A DNA stretch of 61,072 nucleotides from Symsagittifera roscoffensis (Eukaryota > Xenacoelomorpha > Acoela > Convolutidae), in NCBI RefSeq assembly GCF_963678635.1, contig NW_026970948.1, positions 1-61,072 of the forward strand, read 5' to 3'. The position numbers were made by a program, and so were the translations under genes. Positions 46,601 to 57,862 of this stretch are shown in pieces (the stretch's first letter is position 1; each line of letters begins with the position of its first letter). Below the pieces are notes generated by a model. That model ran no database searches. It saw only the letters and a program-made list of their open reading frames with translations, and was not told the origin of the DNA.

Positions 46601-48742
46601 CTTCCGCACAGTTCCGGTGTGCACTGAGCCTTGCAGCTGGGATCTCCGCTGGGGTTGTTGGGGCCATCGTTGAGCCACGGGTACTCGTCCCATGGATACA
46701 ATTGTTTGTTCGGCTTAGGCTTCACGTATGGTTTGTCTGGTTTTGGCTCCTTCGGGTTTCCTGCAAATTAAGATTTTTTACTGAGCATTTTTGAAAACCA
46801 GCATGAAACTGGCAGGCAGTTTTTTTTACATTTTTTTTACATGAGATGCTCAATATTTGATACACTGTTAAAGATTAACAATAAAAAAAAAACAAGGATA
46901 GCCGGTTGCTGTGAAAGTATGGATTCTTGTTCAGAATGTTGATCAAATAGCAGAATGTTCCGACCACATTCTCAGAAAAAAGTTCTTTTTTCTTCAAGTT
47001 AATGTCTTTTTTTGTACGTTGTGTAATGATTCAACTATACGAACGCGTACAAATTTAGTGCATTAAAAATTCTAAATATTTTTTTTTTTGCTAGAGAAGA
47101 GCTGAATGAAGCTTTCAGTAAAATCAAGTTTTTTAGCCGAAATTGCTAATTTTCATATACAACAAACGTTACTCGGTAGCTTAATTCGTTCAAATTTAGA
47201 CGAAAAATCAAAAATTTCAAACAGTTTGACCAAAAAAAACTTCGTTTTTTCGGAGCGCGCTCCCATTTCAAAATTATTTTATTTGGCGCCAAAAAAGTTC
47301 CTTTAAAAAATTTAGGGGCTCGGTCAGCCAAAAAATGATATCTCAAAACTGTACCAGGTTCCAAAAAAATGATATCTCTCAAAACTGTACCAGGTCCCAA
47401 AAAAATGATATCTCAAAACTGCACCAGGTCCCAAAAAATGATTTCTCAAAACTTAGAGGGGGAGCGTTCCCCCTATATCCGCTACTGATCATTATGCATT
47501 ATCTACATGGTGCTATCTACGTTGACCTTGAAACTTGTATTTGATATACAGACATGAAGTGACGGCTTCAAATGTTACTGACCTGCTGCTTTCTCTGGGT
47601 TGAAATTGACCCCAGGTGGTATGACCCACACACCCCTCGGCACATAGTGTTCCTTGTCAGGCAGCCCCTCCACTTCGTAACATGTTCCAGCACTCTGCTG
47701 CGTCTCCTGGCCGACTGAATTGTAAGCATAACGACAGTAGGTGCCGATACCACACGTCCCGTACACATTCTGCGAACCTGAAAGCAATAAGTGTTGTTTT
47801 TAAAACATAATTATAGGCTGGTAGCAACGAAATAGACCATATATATACAATGGTGTTCTTTAAATACTTGGGAAGTCTGAGTTATACCCATTTCAGTCCC
47901 CACTGAAATCACAACGGCCAAAAATTAACAAACAGTGGACACAACAATTTGAGGACAAAAAAAGAATTAATTCAAGGTCAAGTTTATATTTTGCTCCCTT
48001 CTTTTGTTAAATACAGTTTTTTATGAGGGGGATTTTATAAGATCAGTTTGGCACTTCTTTGTTCCACTTTGAGATTACTTTTTTTTTGGCTTACTGGTCT
48101 TTTAATTTTTCTAAATGCGCTTTTAAAATTTTTCTGAAGTGAGGCGCCAATATATATACTAATTTTAGGGGGGGAGCGCGCGCCGAAAAAACGTAATTTT
48201 TTGGTCAAAATTTTCGAAAAAAAAAGACTAAAAACTTCTAAAAATGCCTAAAAGTGCCTAAACACGCATTCAAAATTTTGTCTTCGCCTCCATTCGAGAA
48301 ATTCTAGATCCACACCTGGCCCACATAATGATAAAACCACCGTTAGGGCTATATTTTTTTTACTGGGTTGGGGGCTATATATTCAGTATATTCAGTAAAA
48401 GAGCAATAGTTTACCTCCGCATAATTCTCCTGGGAAGCGAGCGCACTGGAAACAGCAGTCGCAGGCGTCCTTTATGAACCCATGCTTACAGTCCATCTTA
48501 CGCCAATCCCCACACACTGTGGACTCACACGGCAGACACTGCACTCTCCCCCCTCCCCCTCCCAACTGCCTTTCACTGCTTGAGTCCTCCTTCTGGAGGG
48601 ACCCTTTGGGCACAATGTACCCCGACACTTCTCTGATCTGGACTGCAACCAGTATCGTCGCGAGTAGGGGTAAAAACTGGAACACTGTGGAGTGGATAAT
48701 ATTATTGCCATTTGGGCTAAAAACTCGGTCGCAAAAAGCCAT
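43679..48742 (-). CDS. Secreted IGFBP-domain cysteine-rich protein, five exons (right copy)
   Basis: Minus-strand exons are 48742-48415, 47777-47583, 46760-46568, 44252-44039 and 43729-43679, with the same splice sites and phases as the left copy. The predicted 326-residue protein is identical. The only coding difference seen is a synonymous CTG/CTA leucine codon (left base 5255, right base 48665) in the signal segment. Introns, promoter and 3' UTR are also almost unchanged. The two genes converge toward the palindrome centre. Such identity implies very recent duplication, gene conversion or an assembly artefact. Domain layout: signal segment ~20-37, IGFBP-type domain ~69-110, linker ~176-200, cysteine-rich C-terminal module ~217-286. 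Confidence 0.88.
47200..47495 (-). repeat. Repeat with four ~40-bp tandem units, right-arm copy
   Basis: Mirror of 6430-6720 inside intron 2 of the right gene. The tandem units are at about 47325-47458. Confidence 0.55.
48092..48318 (+). mobile_element. CAGGTGTGGATCTAG-ended repeat, right-arm copy in intron 1
   Basis: Mirror of 5602-5830. Same block order, ending TCTAGATCCACACCTG at 48318. Confidence 0.5.
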
Positions 48743-48901
48743 TTTGTAGGCCTTCTTCTTCAGTCAAAAGTTCTTGAGCCTTTTTTAAGTAACAGCTTCA
48801 GATATTTTGCAAGGTCTTGTCGGTAAACTGACAAATATATGAAAGTGGGGTCAATAAAATTCAATTGCCAAGTAAAATCACAGACTGAAATAATGACTGC
48901 C

Positions 48902-48938
48902 ACTGAGCACGTACAACTGGTATTTTTTAGTATTTATA
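48902..48938 (-). promoter_or_regulatory. Core promoter of the right IGFBP-like gene
   Basis: Minus-strand TATAAATA at 48931-48938 and TCAGT at 48902-48906, mirroring 4981-5017. Confidence 0.6.
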
Positions 48939-51189
48939 AGTATGAGTTATGAAAATATATTGAGTTTTTTTGATGTGATGTTCTGTGCCCACGGAACCAT
49001 CAGACAATAAACTGCTAAGTTGTTCAAACCAGGTGTTATAATTTTTCAGTTTATAATTTATATCTTTACAACTATGCCACTTCGTTTTTCACACCATGGG
49101 GCCAACAAATTATATTGCTAAGTTATGTAAAATTTATTGTAAAATGAACACAGCTTTGGCAAAAAGAATACTTTCAACAATTATAACAAGTTTTGAAGTG
49201 GTCAATTAGCTCATCATCAATGCTAATTCATAACTAAAGAACTATTCTGCTTTTTAGTAGTGATCAATAAAAATGGACCAACTGGCAAAATTGTTCACCT
49301 CTTTTGGTATGTTTTTGTTTTTCACCGACTGAAAACTGGTAATAATTCTGGTATTATAACTCACAGACTGGTTATTGTCTTGTAGTTGTCTTATTGATAG
49401 CTACTTTTATGAATTGTATTTTTAAATTTGGCTGTTACCAATTTTATCAATGGCACCAACACATATTCTCTCTTGACGCATCTTTTTGTCACTCTCGAGT
49501 CGAAAATGTAATTTAAAGAGACGCGAGTCCTTTTGTTGCCGATTCGGTAATTGTTCGGGTCTCCTTCAAGTCAACGGTACGATAGCAAATTTAATTAAAC
49601 TTAATCTATTTTAAACAATTTGCACTAAAAAACTGATAAATAAAGAAAATAAAACAATAAATTTTAAATCCGGCAATTGTTTTTTTTTTTAAATATTTGC
49701 GGCCTTTAAATTGGACCAATTAGTCGATAAATTCCTTTTCTCCAAAAATTGATCGAATCTTAGCGAAAGATTTAAGCTCGAGGATTTTTTATCCTACAAA
49801 GGCGAAATAATGGATTGGCTTAAAAATTTTCAGCTACAGGAATCGATTTTGTAGGTGGTTCAAAATATCGATTTTTTGGACTTTCGTCAATTTAAACTAA
49901 AAAAATGGCCATCAGTAAATCGTCATCTGCTTATGATTTATTCATTCTAACTGCAAAATGGTAAAAACACACCAAAACGGCTGGCTTTTTATTAAAGTAC
50001 AAATTTAGCCAATCTTGGTACAAACAAAGCTATTAAATTAAGCAGATGAGAAAAATATTAAATATCATTTTTGTGTCAACCAAGAGAGAATTTTGTTCAA
50101 TTATGACAAAAAACATGTGAATTTTGTTGATTGTCATAAAAGAATTTCATAGCTCATAAAGTCTTGTTAAGATGATTTTTATTAACAAAAGAAAGAGTTC
50201 AAAAATTTAAATCAATCAACTGCAGTCTTGCGGTTTAAAAAAAAATTGGACGAGAAAATCCGACGAAAAGATAAGAGATTCTTTTTCAACAGTTCGACTA
50301 TCATCCAAATCATATCGAGTCTGGAATCAGCAGCTGAAAAAACATATATGAAGGACTCTTCACCTCAAATAATCCGATGGTGAACATTTTAATTTTATGC
50401 ATTTAGAAATCAAAACCACGAATTCAAAGGCAAGCAAACTCAATTTACGTCATGTGCTTAAAATATTTGGGTTGGGAAGAGGGGGGGGGGGGTTGAATTA
50501 TTTTCCTTCAGCTCTGCCAAATTTTTCCAAAGATCCCTTCTAAAGGCGCTTTGGGCGCCAACCTTTCTAAAGGCGCCTTGGGGAGAGCGTGAGGGGAGAG
50601 CGGGCGCCGAAAAATGCAAATTTTTGGTCAATTTTTTTTAAAAGTTCTTAAAACGTCGTTTTTAGCCTTTTTTTCAAAAATTTGAGTTCGGCTCAAATTT
50701 TTTTTGGCAGAACGGTTTCATATATCATTATCAGAGAGCTCGGAAAAGCAAAAAGGTCGACCTAAAAACAGTCAAAAATTTTCAACTCTTCCTTTTGAAA
50801 ACATCCCTCCCCCAGAAAAATTTCTACGCACGCCACTGAAGAAATGCCATTGCTTATAGTCAATTTCAGCGATTAAAAAACTTATAAAACTCATCTCAAA
50901 GTCGCTAAAAGCTTTGGTTTCAATTTTTCATGAAAATTGTTCAAAATATATAACTGCTCAACGTCGTATGAAAATTCGTTAGATTATCAGAAATAAATTA
51001 GGACCGTGTTTTTGATCAATTTCAAATAATCTAGTTAAATTTTATACGATATTGAAGAGTTAGCAAATCAGAGCATTTTTTTTTATAACCATATGTGTTC
51101 CGTTTCCACAGACAGCTTCTTTACCGAGACAAATGTTTCGAATGTTTTTGTGGAATCCAAATCACAACCAACAAGACCTTAATATTATT

Positions 51190-51713
51190 GTTCCGACTTT
51201 CGATACAAAAGTAACGGAATATTTGTGCACGGGGTGGGTTTTTTTTTTCTTCAGACAAATTTCGACTTTTTAACTAGCCATTTTTGACGGAATTTTTTTA
51301 TATCATTCGAAAGCCATTGTTGTCCTGAACTTAAATTTGAAAAGATACTTCACCTGTGATCATTTTTCGTAAAGTCATGAGGGTTTAAAGATTGCCATTT
51401 TGACCAATTTGGGACAATTAACGCGCGATATATTTCGCGCTATTAAAGAGTAAGCGGAGATTTAATCTTAGAAATCGTTCCAAATTGGTTGAAGGAAGCT
51501 TATTTCCCATAATTGATTCGTTACTAGAAGCGAATTTTATCATTTTGTACTTTATATGGCGTGTGGGGGGATAATTTTCACAAAAAATCTCAAATTAAAA
51601 AAAAATCAATTTATTTATTTTTTTACATTAAGTTTTTTCAAGTTATTACTGCTTCATAGACCATAAAAGGCAGTCGGAACATTCAGGGCTTTGCCCTGAT
51701 ACGAGCAGTCTTG
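51190..51713 (+). mobile_element. Hairpin-ended element present only in the right arm
   Basis: Starts GTTCCGACTTTCGATACAAA and ends with CAGTCGGAACATTCAGG, the CAGGGCTTTGCCCTG hairpin and GATACGAGCAGTCTTG. The left arm (near 2665-2680) has only an A/T run at the equivalent site, an empty site. It is the least decayed member in the window, so the family moved after the arms separated. No obvious long target duplication; it lies between T-runs. Confidence 0.7.
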
Positions 51714-51806
51714 TTTTGATTTTACCCTCCCCATGTTTTCTTTGGTTACGTAGAATCGGACAAGAAGTCATGAGTCCTTTTTAGTTCCAGCCTCTTCCAA
51801 AATTAA

Positions 51807-52402
51807 AACTGCTCGTATCTGAGAGCAAAGCCCTGAGAGGTTCGGTTCGACTGCCCTTTAATGGACTCGAATAAATTTTTATTAATTGAAGTATTGACAA
51901 ACTATGAACTGTAGGCTGATAAAATCAAATTTCAAGTGTTAAAATTTAAATATTACACATATGGAGAAAATTAAACGCCAAATTCAATTTTTTACTCTCC
52001 AAAATGCAAAACTTAGAAGAACATTTTAAACAACATTTATTCAGATTTTACCAAAACTGTATATCGACCACCTGCAAAAGATCTAAACGATCCTTTATAA
52101 AAGTCTCAAACTTTGGTTTGAAGCACACACCAGTTTTTTCCGGGAGCGATTTTGTATTGCGCAAAATTTTAAAAGCATAAGTAAATCGCGTTACAGCAAT
52201 CCAGCATCAACGGATTAAGCCAGGTTTTTATTCAGAGACTTTTCAGAGGGTTAGGTTAAAATAGTGATGTGCGTGCTACTCGGGATGACGAAGAGTCAAG
52301 GATCGATACCCCAAGGGTGCAAATGTTAGTCTGAAAAAAGGTCTACAAAATAAAAACCACACTAAGCATGTACATTTCTGACTTTCTTCGAAAATCGGAA
52401 CA
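51807..52402 (-). mobile_element. Hairpin-ended family member, right-arm copy of 1988-2582
   Basis: Mirror of 1988-2582 with roughly 8% differences. Here the terminal hairpin is better preserved (CTGAGAGCAAAGCCCTGAG), showing the left copy has decayed. Confidence 0.45.
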
Positions 52403-52403
52403 A

Positions 52404-53446
52404 CAAGACAGCTCACATAATAGCATCGTTAGCAATTTTTCGACTGCCTCTCAACATATATGGGACAAATTTTGATTTGAACGCAAATTGATGAAACTTT
52501 AAAAAAAAACTTTAAAATTTTTTTAAAACTTTGTTTTGAAAATCATCCTAGACACGCTATTTAAAGCACAATTTTCAAGGGTCTTGGACAACAGGCCAAA
52601 AAGAATTCAAGCCGAAGGGAGTTCAAGCCGAAATTAAAAGTTTACAAGCACCTCAAAACACTATTTAATCAACTGTTAAACGTTGCTTTTCAAAAATTTA
52701 AGCATGCTTAGTCCATAATAAGCGTTATTCATGACAATGCACCACTTCTGATTGGCATCCGTTAAAAACATCAGCCGGTTTTTTAAATGCATTAATTATC
52801 AACATGAAAATTTCCTTCAACCGTGTTCTAATTTTTCACCTTTCCGAAACATGATTTGGAGGTTTAAATTTTACGAAAACGCCAATAACTAGTGGAGAAA
52901 GATCATGAAGTTCAGAGATTCTTCAAAAAAGTTTTCAAATTAATCATATTTCACGACTTTATGAGGAACTTTTCGGCTTAAAGTTTCTAATTTTACGATT
53001 CAGCTTGAAGTCTCGTCGGCTTAATGTACAGCACCCAATTCTCAGTGATATGTTTAACATGCAGAGGCGTTTTTATTAGAACAACAAATATTCTTCTGTT
53101 CAATTCTCGCTATTTAAAGCACAATTCTCAGTACGCTAAAGCACGCTATTTAAATAACAATTTTCAGTGATATGGTCAGCATGCAGAGGCATTTTCATTA
53201 TAACAACAAATACTCCTCTATTCAAACCTCGCTCGAATAGAAAAAATGCTCACTCTTTATTAGCACAAAATATTTGGAACTTTAAATATCCCAACTTGAC
53301 ATTTTATAAAGCCTCATAACTAACTTGAGCTCAACAGATGATTTTAAAAATGGCCCAAAAGTGGCTAGTTAAAAAGTCGAGAAATGTCAAGGGAGAAAAA
53401 ATAGCCCGCGCAAAAATATTTCGTCACTTCCATCGACAGAAGTAAC
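52404..53446 (-). mobile_element. Diverged hairpin-ended member, right-arm copy of 842-1986
   Basis: Mirror of 842-1986 with one fewer internal ~130-bp tandem unit and many substitutions. Confidence 0.45.
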
Positions 53447-53649
53447 AATTAAGTTCCATCTCAGGACTTTGCCTGTTCTTAGCGTTAAAAAAATCCGTCA
53501 AAACTTTTATTTTTAAGTTCAAAAAGTTCAAGTGACAAAAAGCATTTATCAGCGAACCTTTTGTTTACTTGCTTTGAAGGCTGAATTTAAAAAACGCTAA
53601 AGCTGCCTGCTACGTTGGATTCAATCAAATTTCAGTTTTCAAGAAAAAC

Positions 53650-54165
53650 AATACTGCTAGTATCAGGGCGAAGCCCTGAACGTTCCGACTGCCTTTTGAG
53701 GTTTATAGAGCAGTAATGTCATAAAAAAATTAAATGTAATAAAATAAAATGAATTTTTTTTTTCTAAAATTTAAAATTTCGTATGAAAATGATCCTCACA
53801 CACGCCATATAAAGTACGAAAGAATAGATGTTGCTCCTGGTAACAAATCAATTATGGCAAATAAGCTTTTTTCAACCAATGTGCAACGATTTCTAAGACG
53901 GATTAAATCTCCACTTACGCATTAATAGCGCGAAATATATCGCGCGTTAATTGTCCCAATGGCAATTTTGAACCCCCATAACTTTGCGAAAAATGATCAC
54001 ATGTGAAATATTTTTTCAAATTAAGCTCAGGACAACAATACCTGTTGAATGATATTTAAAAAATTTTGCCAAAAATGGCTAGTGAAAAAGTCAAAATTTG
54101 TCTGAAGAAAAAAGGCCCACCCCGAGCACAAATATTCCGTTACTTTAGTATCCAAAGTCGGAACA
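53650..54165 (-). mobile_element. Hairpin-ended element copy 1, right-arm copy
   Basis: Mirror of 124-639, terminal hairpin CAGGGCGAAGCCCTG on the plus strand. Several substitutions relative to the left copy. Confidence 0.6.
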
Positions 54166-54287
54166 AAAAGCGAACCACTAACAGCAATAAAAACGCAACA
54201 GCAAAAATTCGATGAGCCAAAAGATTTTTCAAGGTGCATTTTTTGATCTCTACAAAACTTAATTGCTTGCTATGGTGGATAGCATTA

Positions 54288-55130
54288 TAATTACCCTAAC
54301 AATAAATTTAAATAAAATTTAAGGAAACCTACCTTTTCTTTTTGAATCCAAAAAGGGTTTTCCTGGTTATTTTCAGGCATTATTTTTGTTCAAGTTTGCA
54401 AAGTCAAGTTGAAAAGAAAAAAAGTGAAAACTAATCGCAGAAACATGATCAAAATTGATATTTTATAAGATTTCACAGTTTATTCAATCATTTTTTGATA
54501 TTTTGTGGATATTTTGTAAGAATTCACAGTTTCTTCAACCATTTTTTTGAGAAAAAATTTGGGTAAATACTGTCGAAGCGTTTTCAATGTTGCCCGGTAT
54601 TTTCTAAGGTTCAAGAAAAAAGCAATAATCTATCATCAACATGCGAAATCTGTAGCGAATATTATCGTTTGTCTATTACCGCAGCAATAATTGCCGTCAA
54701 AGCAATCTTAGCTATTTATTACAACTCACTGAAATTTTTTTCGACTGCCATCCTAAGGCTAGGAGGAAAGTATGGCGTTTTTAAGGAAAAAGTGTGGTTT
54801 TTACACGCAAAATTAGACACCTCAAAGGTTTCAAGCAGGCTGTTAGGCGTGATGTGGTTTTGTGTGCCTGAAAATGACCCAGAGAAGCAACTATTTTTTT
54901 TATTTCCTTTTCAAGCCAAGAATGAGCAATAAAACGACGTGGGATTTCAAAGAATTGGATAGAACCAAAATTCTATAAATTAGGACACCCGATTCCACTC
55001 TACTACTCTTTCATCATCAAAAACACGACCGAACAAACACTGTTTAAAATTACATTAAAACATGCCAATGTTCTTCATGAATAGCCCAGCTAATATTAGA
55101 CCACTTACTTCTAAGTTTAACTCAATTATT
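54288..55130. other. Non-duplicated flank, no recognised gene
   Basis: First sequence beyond the mirrored region. An 87-codon plus-strand frame (54669-54932; VWFLHAKLDTSKVSSRLLGV inside) has somewhat protein-like text, but no promoter, splice sites or recognisable family. Otherwise AT-rich. Confidence 0.5.
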
Positions 55131-55140
55131 TCGAGAAGTC

Positions 55141-55183
55141 CCCCCCCCCCCCCCTCGAGAAAATTCTAGATCCGCCCCTGTAT

Positions 55184-55233
<50 letters not shown>

Positions 55234-55320
55234 CATATATAAACATTATCCCTAAATCCCTTAAATCCCCTAAGCCCGCCCCTGTAGATATATATCCGCC
55301 CCTAAGTCCGCCCCTGTATT
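55141..55320. repeat. CCGCCCCTG-type element ends and AC/AT microsatellite
   Basis: A C-run, then CTCGAGAAAATTCTAGATCC and GCCCCTG, then AC and AT repeats (55182-55230), then two more CCGCCCCTGTA ends (to 55318). Several element termini are stacked here, and the LINE begins immediately after. Confidence 0.55.
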
Positions 55321-56865
55321 TACCCACTGAGTACAGTGTACACAGCAAAACAAATAGGCACTTTCAATTCAGGTTCATAACTCACAAAGAAATGAAAGAT
55401 GCAATTTTAATACTTCCCTTAAACAAGCCATTAGGACCAAGCAAAATCCCTGCTTGGGCTCTAAAAGACAGCATTAATACTGTAAACCCAATTCTTACGA
55501 TGATTATCAATGAATGCATCTCGAAATCCGTATTCCCATATACCTTAAAAAAGGCACACGTTTTTCCCATATTCAAAAAAGGCGACTCGACAGATCCAGT
55601 AAATTATCGTCCAATTTCTATTACACCCACTCTATCGAAGTTGTTTGAAAAATTTCTTCATCCCATATTCACGAATTCTTAGCAAATTCTAATATTCTAA
55701 ATCCAAAACAATTTGGCTTTCGTCAAGGTTATTCAACTAATGATGCTCTTTTATACACAACAGAAAAAATCAGATTCCATCTCGATATAAATAACATAGC
55801 AGCGGCTGCATTTCTTGATTTATCTAAAGCATTTGATTCACTCTCTCATTCAGTCCTTGAAAGGAAACTAAGTCACATTGGCTTTGAACAGTCAGCAACA
55901 ACTCTTATTAAGTCATTTCTAGAAAACAGACAGCAATTGACAATAGTAAACGGCGAACACTCAGATTGGCTTAAATTAGAGCAAGGTGTTCCCCAAGGTA
56001 CTGTACTAGAACCACTGCTGTTCAACTTGTATGTAAATGAATTGCCACAAACAATAGACATATCATGTACGTTAGTACAATATGCCGACGACACGACTCT
56101 GCTTAGTTTTCATTCAGATCCCGAAACAGCAACAAAGAGCATTGAAAACAATTTCAATAAAATTCTCTTGTATTTTCACTTAAATCGATTAATGATTAAT
56201 GTAGACAAAACCCAGTTCATTGTATTTTCTGCACCGTCCAAAAAGAAACTAACTAAAAATCTTTCATTGAAAGTTGGAAACTATCAAGTTAATTTAACAG
56301 AGACAGTTAAATTTCTCGGCGTCAATATTGACATAAGCTTAACATTTCACAAAGAAATCAACAAAACTTTCAAAAATGGCTACAGCAATCCAAACGATAA
56401 AACGCATCCGAGACGAAATCCCTCTGCGTACTAGAATTCTCCTGTTAAATACTCTTGTACTGAGCCATTTGCACTATCCATGCATGCTCTTAAACGGATG
56501 TACGCAAGATAATATTGAGAAACTCGAAAAACAATTAAAATGGGGAATCAGGATAATAATGAATATAACCAAACGAGATTCGGTTACACTTCTAAGGAAA
56601 CAGCACAAAATTCCTACTGCTCGGAATATAATCACAGGTTATGCCGAAACGATGCCCCAGCTTTCACGCATAAAAGATTCCCAATTTCTGAACTCCGCTA
56701 TAACCAAGGACATTTATTTTGTTAAATCACTTATTTGATTCATCCTCGTAGTAAATTATGTTTTTTCTTGTTATGTTATATAACCATTGCGTAATATTGT
56801 ACACTAGATTTTTATACAATCAGTTCTGCAACTGCATTAGTATATTGAAACAATAAAGTGTCCCC
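55320..56865 (+). pseudogene. 5'-truncated LINE with reverse transcriptase, two frameshifts
   Basis: Jockey/CR1-like non-LTR reverse transcriptase. Seen in order: ILPLNKPLGPSKIPAWALKD (~55410), FKKGDSTDPVNYRPIS (~55575), NPKQFGFRQGYST, AAFLDLSKAFDSL (~55810), GVPQGTVLEPLLFNLY (~55985; Glu where Gly is usual), catalytic YADDT (~56082), KFLGVNID (~56310), then a C-terminal domain to the stop at 56738. The frame shifts near 55660 and 56360, and there is no endonuclease domain. A 3' UTR with CAATAAAG ends at ~56865, followed by an AT repeat. Not functional as read; younger than the arm LINE fragments. Confidence 0.8.
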
Positions 56866-56870
56866 TCTCT

Positions 56871-56932
<62 letters not shown>
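56866..56932. repeat. (AT)n microsatellite after the LINE 3' end
   Basis: A pure TA run follows the LINE tail. It may derive from a simple-repeat 3' end of the LINE or from the insertion target. Confidence 0.85.
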
Positions 56933-56935
<3 letters not shown>

Positions 56936-56968
56936 AAAATTTATATATATAAATAATATGTATATATA

Positions 56969-57220
56969 CAGGGGCGGCAGTCAGCTGGAATTACCAAAAT
57001 CTGGTCAAAATTTTCTAAAAAGTGCCTAAAAACGCGTTTTTTTGCATGTTTTTTTTTCAAAATTATGTCTGCGGCGCATGAAATTGAGCCAAAACAGGGC
57101 TTTTTAGTGCTTTGGGAGAGCTCGGAAAATCAAATTTGTCAATCTAAAAAAAGTCGACAAAATTTTCGAAAATTTTTGAAAATCCGCCCCCTCCTCGAGA
57201 AAATCCTAGATCCACCCCTG
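56969..57220 (+). mobile_element. CAGGGGCGG-ended element, 252 bp
   Basis: Begins CAGGGGCGGCAGTCAGCTGG and ends GAAAATCCTAGATCCACCCC TG. The ends form a short TIR and TA lies on both sides. The interior has a GTCTGCGGCGCATG block and GTGCTTTGGGAGAGCTC. A close relative lies at 59611-59862. Non-coding. Confidence 0.6.
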
Positions 57221-57403
57221 TAGATATTTTTTTTACAAAGTGAGACGTTTTTGTCTTTGTTCAGCTATGAGCAGATATAAGCAAAACCTTAGGAAAAAAA
57301 ACAAAAAACTAATTTCGAAAGTAGGAAAAAAAGACGCATATTCAATACGTATATAAAAAACTTTTAAAAGCCGAAAAATAGTTTTAAAATTTTTTTTCAT
57401 ATA

Positions 57404-57766
57404 CAGGGGTGGATTTAGGTCGAACCCCCTCAGGGATTTGACCCCATGCCGATCCAAAGGATCCCCTTTGTACTATTTCGAGAAATCCATTTTTGGCTGA
57501 GTGAATCTAAAATTTTTCTATAGGCGCCTTTGGCGCCAATATATACTAATTTTAAGGGGGGAGCGCGCGCAGAAGCAATGCCTTTTTCGGCCTTTTTTTT
57601 TAAATTTTGCCTGCGGCTCAGAAATGTTGGCCAAAACATGGTCTTTGTAGTGCTTTGGGAGACCTCAAAAAATCAATTTGGTCTACCTAAAAAAAATGTC
57701 GACAAAATTTTCGAAAATTTTTTGAAAATCCGCCCCCTTCTCGAGAAAATCCTAGATCCACCCCTG
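57404..57766 (+). mobile_element. CAGGGGTGGAT-ended element, 363 bp
   Basis: Opens CAGGGGTGGATTTAGG and closes CCTAGATCCACCCCTG, inverted repeats of ~11-16 bp, flanked by TATA-type sequence. The interior holds AGGCGCCTTTGGCGCC, AATATATACTAATTTTAAGG and GAGCGCGCGC, the signature blocks of the dispersed copies in both palindrome arms. It is the most complete member seen. Non-autonomous; superfamily unclear. Confidence 0.65.
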
Positions 57767-57862
57767 TATATATATTTAAAGAAGCAACTTTAATTATCGA
57801 AGTTTGCTAGATTTGCAATCAATTTCCAATCAATTTATTTGACATTTTTTAGAATTTCGGCT

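Larger units (their letters stand above)
27493..54287. repeat. Right arm of the giant inverted repeat
   Basis: Reverse complement of 1-26797. Its own additions are a hairpin-ended element at about 51190-51713 and a ~726-bp segment at about 29157-29882. It lacks ~345 bp found in the left arm around 21345-21690 and one ~770-bp tandem unit found around 23240-24010. Homopolymer and CA/GT runs differ in length. The sequence after 54287 cannot be compared, because its partner would lie before base 1. Confidence 0.95.

Noticed and set aside
55392-56738. Intact retrotransposon polymerase
   Set aside because: The motifs are clear, but two frameshifts and 5' truncation break it; it is recorded as a pseudogene.
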